A stretch of DNA of 8,669 bases. It comes from Proteobacteria bacterium UBA6729. Its GTDB lineage: Bacteria > Pseudomonadota > Gammaproteobacteria > Porifericomitales > Porifericomitaceae. The notes beneath the pieces are model-generated. The model was not told where the DNA came from and did no database searches. It saw only the letters and a list, made by a program, of their open reading frames with translations. A program made the translations under genes and the position numbers. The DNA is taken from contig DKIB01000040.1 in NCBI GenBank assembly GCA_002454015.1, positions 25,291 to 33,959 on the forward strand, written 5' to 3'. This document shows, one piece after another, positions 6,537 to 8,669 of this stretch. The number at the start of each line of letters is the position of its first letter. Positions within the stretch are counted from its first letter, which is position 1.

Positions 6537-7439
6537 TCAGGGGATCGGTACCTCCTGAATCAGCCGCTCCGCGATGTGGTGATCTGCGCTGGCCAGGCGA
6601 TGTGAGACCGTCCCCGGCAGGATGGCCTGCAAGTCCTCCGGCAGCACCATGGCCCGGCCATGCATCAACGCCCATACCCGGGCGCAGTGCAGGATGCCCA
6701 GCCCGGCACGGGGTGACAGCCCTACCGGATACTCCGGGGAGCGGGTGCGGTCCAGCAGACGTTGCAGATAGTCCAGCAGGGCAGGGCTGGTGGTGACCTG
6801 GTGGGCACTTCGTTGCAACTGTAACAGTTGCTCAGGCGTCAGCACCGGCTGGAGCTCCTGTAACAACTTGCGGCGGTCCTGCCCCTGCAGCAGAGTCCGT
6901 TCCGCCTCCCGGTCCGGATAGCCGAGCGTGAGGCGCATCATAAAACGGTCCAACTGGGATTCCGGTAGTGGAAAGGTGCCGATTTGGGAGAAGGGATTCT
7001 GCGTGGCGATCACAAAGAACGGCTTGGGCAATGCCCGGGTCTCCCCCTCCACCGTAACCTGCCGCTCCTCCATGGCCTCCAGCAGTGCACTCTGTGCCTT
7101 GGGCGTGGCCCGGTTGACCTCATCCGCCAGCACCACATTCGTAAACACCGGCCCCGCATGAAAGGTAAAGGCATCCCGGTCACGGTTGTATACCGAATAA
7201 CCCAGCACATCGGCGGGCAACAGATCACTGGTAAACTGGATGCGTCGGAACTGCAGCCCGAACAGACGTGCCAGCAGATGCGCCAGCACCGTCTTGCCTA
7301 CCCCGGGCAAGTCCTCGATCAACAGATGACCGTGTGCGATCATGCAGGCCAGGGCGAGGCGCAACTGATGTTCCTTGCCAACCAGTACGCGATTGGCCTC
7401 GGCGACTATACGGGCAACCTGCTGTTCAGCCGCCGGCAA
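6537..7439 (-). CDS. moxR: MoxR-family AAA+ ATPase
   Basis: The 300-residue product is a cytosolic AAA+ ATPase of the MoxR branch, a group of chaperone-like ATPases that act with vWA or DUF58 partners. It has the leading 'VLVGKE' (18-23), Walker A in 'EDLPGVGKT' (42-50), Walker B 'VVLADEVNR' with Asp106-Glu107, 'ALLEAMEERQVTV' (118-130), sensor-1 'ATQNP' (145-149), the arginine-finger context 'ESQLDRF' (160-166) and sensor-2 'SPRAG' (242-246). Nothing essential is missing, and the length is near the family norm (300-330). The start is a TTG. An in-frame TGA lies only two codons upstream and AGGAG sits nine bases before it, so the TTG is well supported. It lies inside pmbA, with a 14-bp overlap. 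Co-transcription with the DUF58 and tgpA-like genes is very likely. Confidence 0.92.
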   Translation of the reverse strand: MPAAEQQVARIVAEANRVLVGKEHQLRLALACMIAHGHLLIEDLPGVGKTVLAHLLARLFGLQFRRIQFTSDLLPADVLGYSVYNRDRDAFTFHAGPVFTNVVLADEVNRATPKAQSALLEAMEERQVTVEGETRALPKPFFVIATQNPFSQIGTFPLPESQLDRFMMRLTLGYPDREAERTLLQGQDRRKLLQELQPVLTPEQLLQLQRSAHQVTTSPALLDYLQRLLDRTRSPEYPVGLSPRAGLGILHCARVWALMHGRAMVLPEDLQAILPGTVSHRLASADHHIAERLIQEVPIP

Positions 7440-8669
7440 CCGTCATATCTCCTATCAGTACCGATCCGGTGCGTATGTTGCCGCGCATATCCACATCATC
7501 CCCGATGCCCACCACACCCTGGAACATCTGTGGCAACTCACCCGCAATCGTTACCCCCCTCACCGGGTACTGGACGACACCATCCTCCACCCAGAACCCG
7601 GTCGCCCCCTGTGAATAGCTGCCCGTCACCAGATTGGTGCCGAAGCCCATCAACTCAGTAACCAGCAGACCCCTGCCCATGGTCCGCAGCAACTCCGATG
7701 CGCCATCCGGCTGTACCACCAGGTTGTGCACCCCGCCGGCATTGCCCGTACTCTGCATGCCCAACTTGCGGGCGGCATAAGAGTCCAGCAGATAACTGGC
7801 CAGGCGACCCTGTGCAACAATATCCCGGGGACGAGTCGCTACCCCCTCTGCATCAAAGGGCGCGGTGCCCATGCCCTTCTCCAACAGCGGCTCCTCGCGG
7901 ATGCAGATGCGCTCCGGGAACAACGGCTGTTGCAGGCAGTCCACCAGAAACGAACTCTTGCGATACAGATTCGTGCCCAGCAGAGCGCGCACCAGACAGG
8001 AAAACAACGAGCCCGCGGCGGGTGCCTCAAACAACACCGGCACCTGGCAGGTGGGTACGACACGGGGATGCAGCCTTGCCAGAGCACGCTCCGCAGCACG
8101 GCGACCAATCGCCCCCGGCGTGTCCAGATCTGCCGGGTCACGCTTGCAGTCATACCAGCTGCCCTGCTGCATCTCATCATCCCCGGCAATTACCGTGCAA
8201 TCCATGCTGTGTCGGCTCTGCGTCCAATGCCCCATAAAGCCATGCGTATTGCCATAGGCCAACTCGCCACGGAAGGTGTTCAACTGACTGCCATCCGAGT
8301 TCACAATCCCGTCCACCATGGCACAGGATTCCATCTCCTCCACCAGCCGCATGGCTTCCCTTGCATTCACAGACCAGGGGTATTCAATGTTCAGTTCCGG
8401 CAACACCCCCGGCATCAACTCCGCATCAGCCAGCCCGGTACAGGCATCCTCCGCAGCATAGCGGGCCAGACGCCCAGCTGCCTCCACCGCCTCCACAATC
8501 GCCTCTGCCCGCACATCAGAAGTAGTAGCCACCCCCCTGCGCTGCCCCCGGTAAACCGTCACCGTGCACCGCGTCTCCCGCTGGTGCTCCACCAGTTCCA
8601 CCTCACCCATCCGCATCCGCACACACAGCCCCGCACCCAGAGCAATCTGGGCCTCCGCCTGGCACCCCA
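7426..8669 (-). CDS. pmbA: PmbA/TldE-type metallopeptidase-family protein (5' end outside the window)
   Basis: The frame is open to the right edge, giving 413 visible residues. The family is about 450 long, so some 35-40 N-terminal residues are missing. The in-frame GTG at 8622 is not the real start: the codons before it read 'CQAEAQIALGAGLC', which fits the N-terminal strand of the family. Clear PmbA blocks, counted from that GTG, are 'VTVYRGQRRGVATTSD' (21-36), 'CTGLADAELM' (61-70), 'YRKSSFLVDCL' (220-230), 'APFDAEGVATRPRDIV' (254-269), 'SYAARKLGMQSTGNAGG' (281-297) and 'GFWVEDGVVQYPVRGVTIAGELPQMF' (342-367). No HExxxH zinc motif is seen. This fits TldE/PmbA, the partner without catalytic zinc ligands in the TldD/TldE heterodimer that processes unfolded peptides, including microcin B17 maturation in E. 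coli. TldD itself must lie elsewhere. The gene ends inside moxR. Confidence 0.92.
   Translation of the reverse strand, partial: GCQAEAQIALGAGLCVRMRMGEVELVEHQRETRCTVTVYRGQRRGVATTSDVRAEAIVEAVEAAGRLARYAAEDACTGLADAELMPGVLPELNIEYPWSVNAREAMRLVEEMESCAMVDGIVNSDGSQLNTFRGELAYGNTHGFMGHWTQSRHSMDCTVIAGDDEMQQGSWYDCKRDPADLDTPGAIGRRAAERALARLHPRVVPTCQVPVLFEAPAAGSLFSCLVRALLGTNLYRKSSFLVDCLQQPLFPERICIREEPLLEKGMGTAPFDAEGVATRPRDIVAQGRLASYLLDSYAARKLGMQSTGNAGGVHNLVVQPDGASELLRTMGRGLLVTELMGFGTNLVTGSYSQGATGFWVEDGVVQYPVRGVTIAGELPQMFQGVVGIGDDVDMRGNIRTGSVLIGDMTVAGG
7449..7453 (-). promoter_or_regulatory. Ribosome binding site for the TTG start of moxR
   Basis: On the minus strand AGGAG ends nine bases before the TTG at 7439..7437 and lies inside the last codons of pmbA. 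Together with the TGA at 7445..7443 in the moxR frame, it fixes the start of MoxR. Confidence 0.6.

Overview
The window looks like a GC-rich gammaproteobacterial chromosome segment. It carries seven protein genes, six complete and one running off the right edge, and no RNA gene, insertion sequence or CRISPR array that I can see. The lineage call rests on the set of genes: an MsbA-type lipid A flippase, a PmbA/TldE protein, a short 'NPKGGCGKST' solitary ParA, and a MoxR/DUF58/transglutaminase cluster. The phosphoribulokinase (PRK) resembles the class I enzymes of Calvin-cycle proteobacteria, so an autotroph or former autotroph (sulfur-oxidising, purple or similar) is likely. Some heterotrophic gammaproteobacteria also keep a related PrkB, so this is not proof.

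Layout. Positions 1-166 hold no recognisable gene. Positions 167-1933 (minus) encode an MsbA-like ABC exporter. A divergent 270-bp intergenic region (1934-2203) follows, with several dyads. The most striking is a large bulged inverted repeat directly in front of the next gene. Positions 2204-3073 (plus) encode phosphoribulokinase, and 25 bp later 3099-3743 (plus) encode a ParA-family ATPase. These two form a short plus-strand unit. It meets the next gene tail to tail with one base between the stop codons.

The right half, from 8669 down to 3745 on the minus strand, is one compact block transcribed right to left: pmbA/tldE (5' end outside the window), moxR (TTG start inside the end of pmbA), a DUF58 gene one base after moxR, and a tgpA-like transglutaminase overlapping the DUF58 stop. 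The last three form a known conserved set: an AAA+ ATPase, a membrane-anchored DUF58 protein and a multi-spanning membrane protein with a periplasmic transglutaminase domain. They probably act together at the cell envelope. The pmbA gene in front adds a TldD/TldE peptidase partner to the same likely transcript.

I see no clearly new defence or mobile system. The points most worth a second look are the inverted repeat overlapping the prk promoter/RBS region, the prk-parA pairing, and the tight pmbA-moxR junction.
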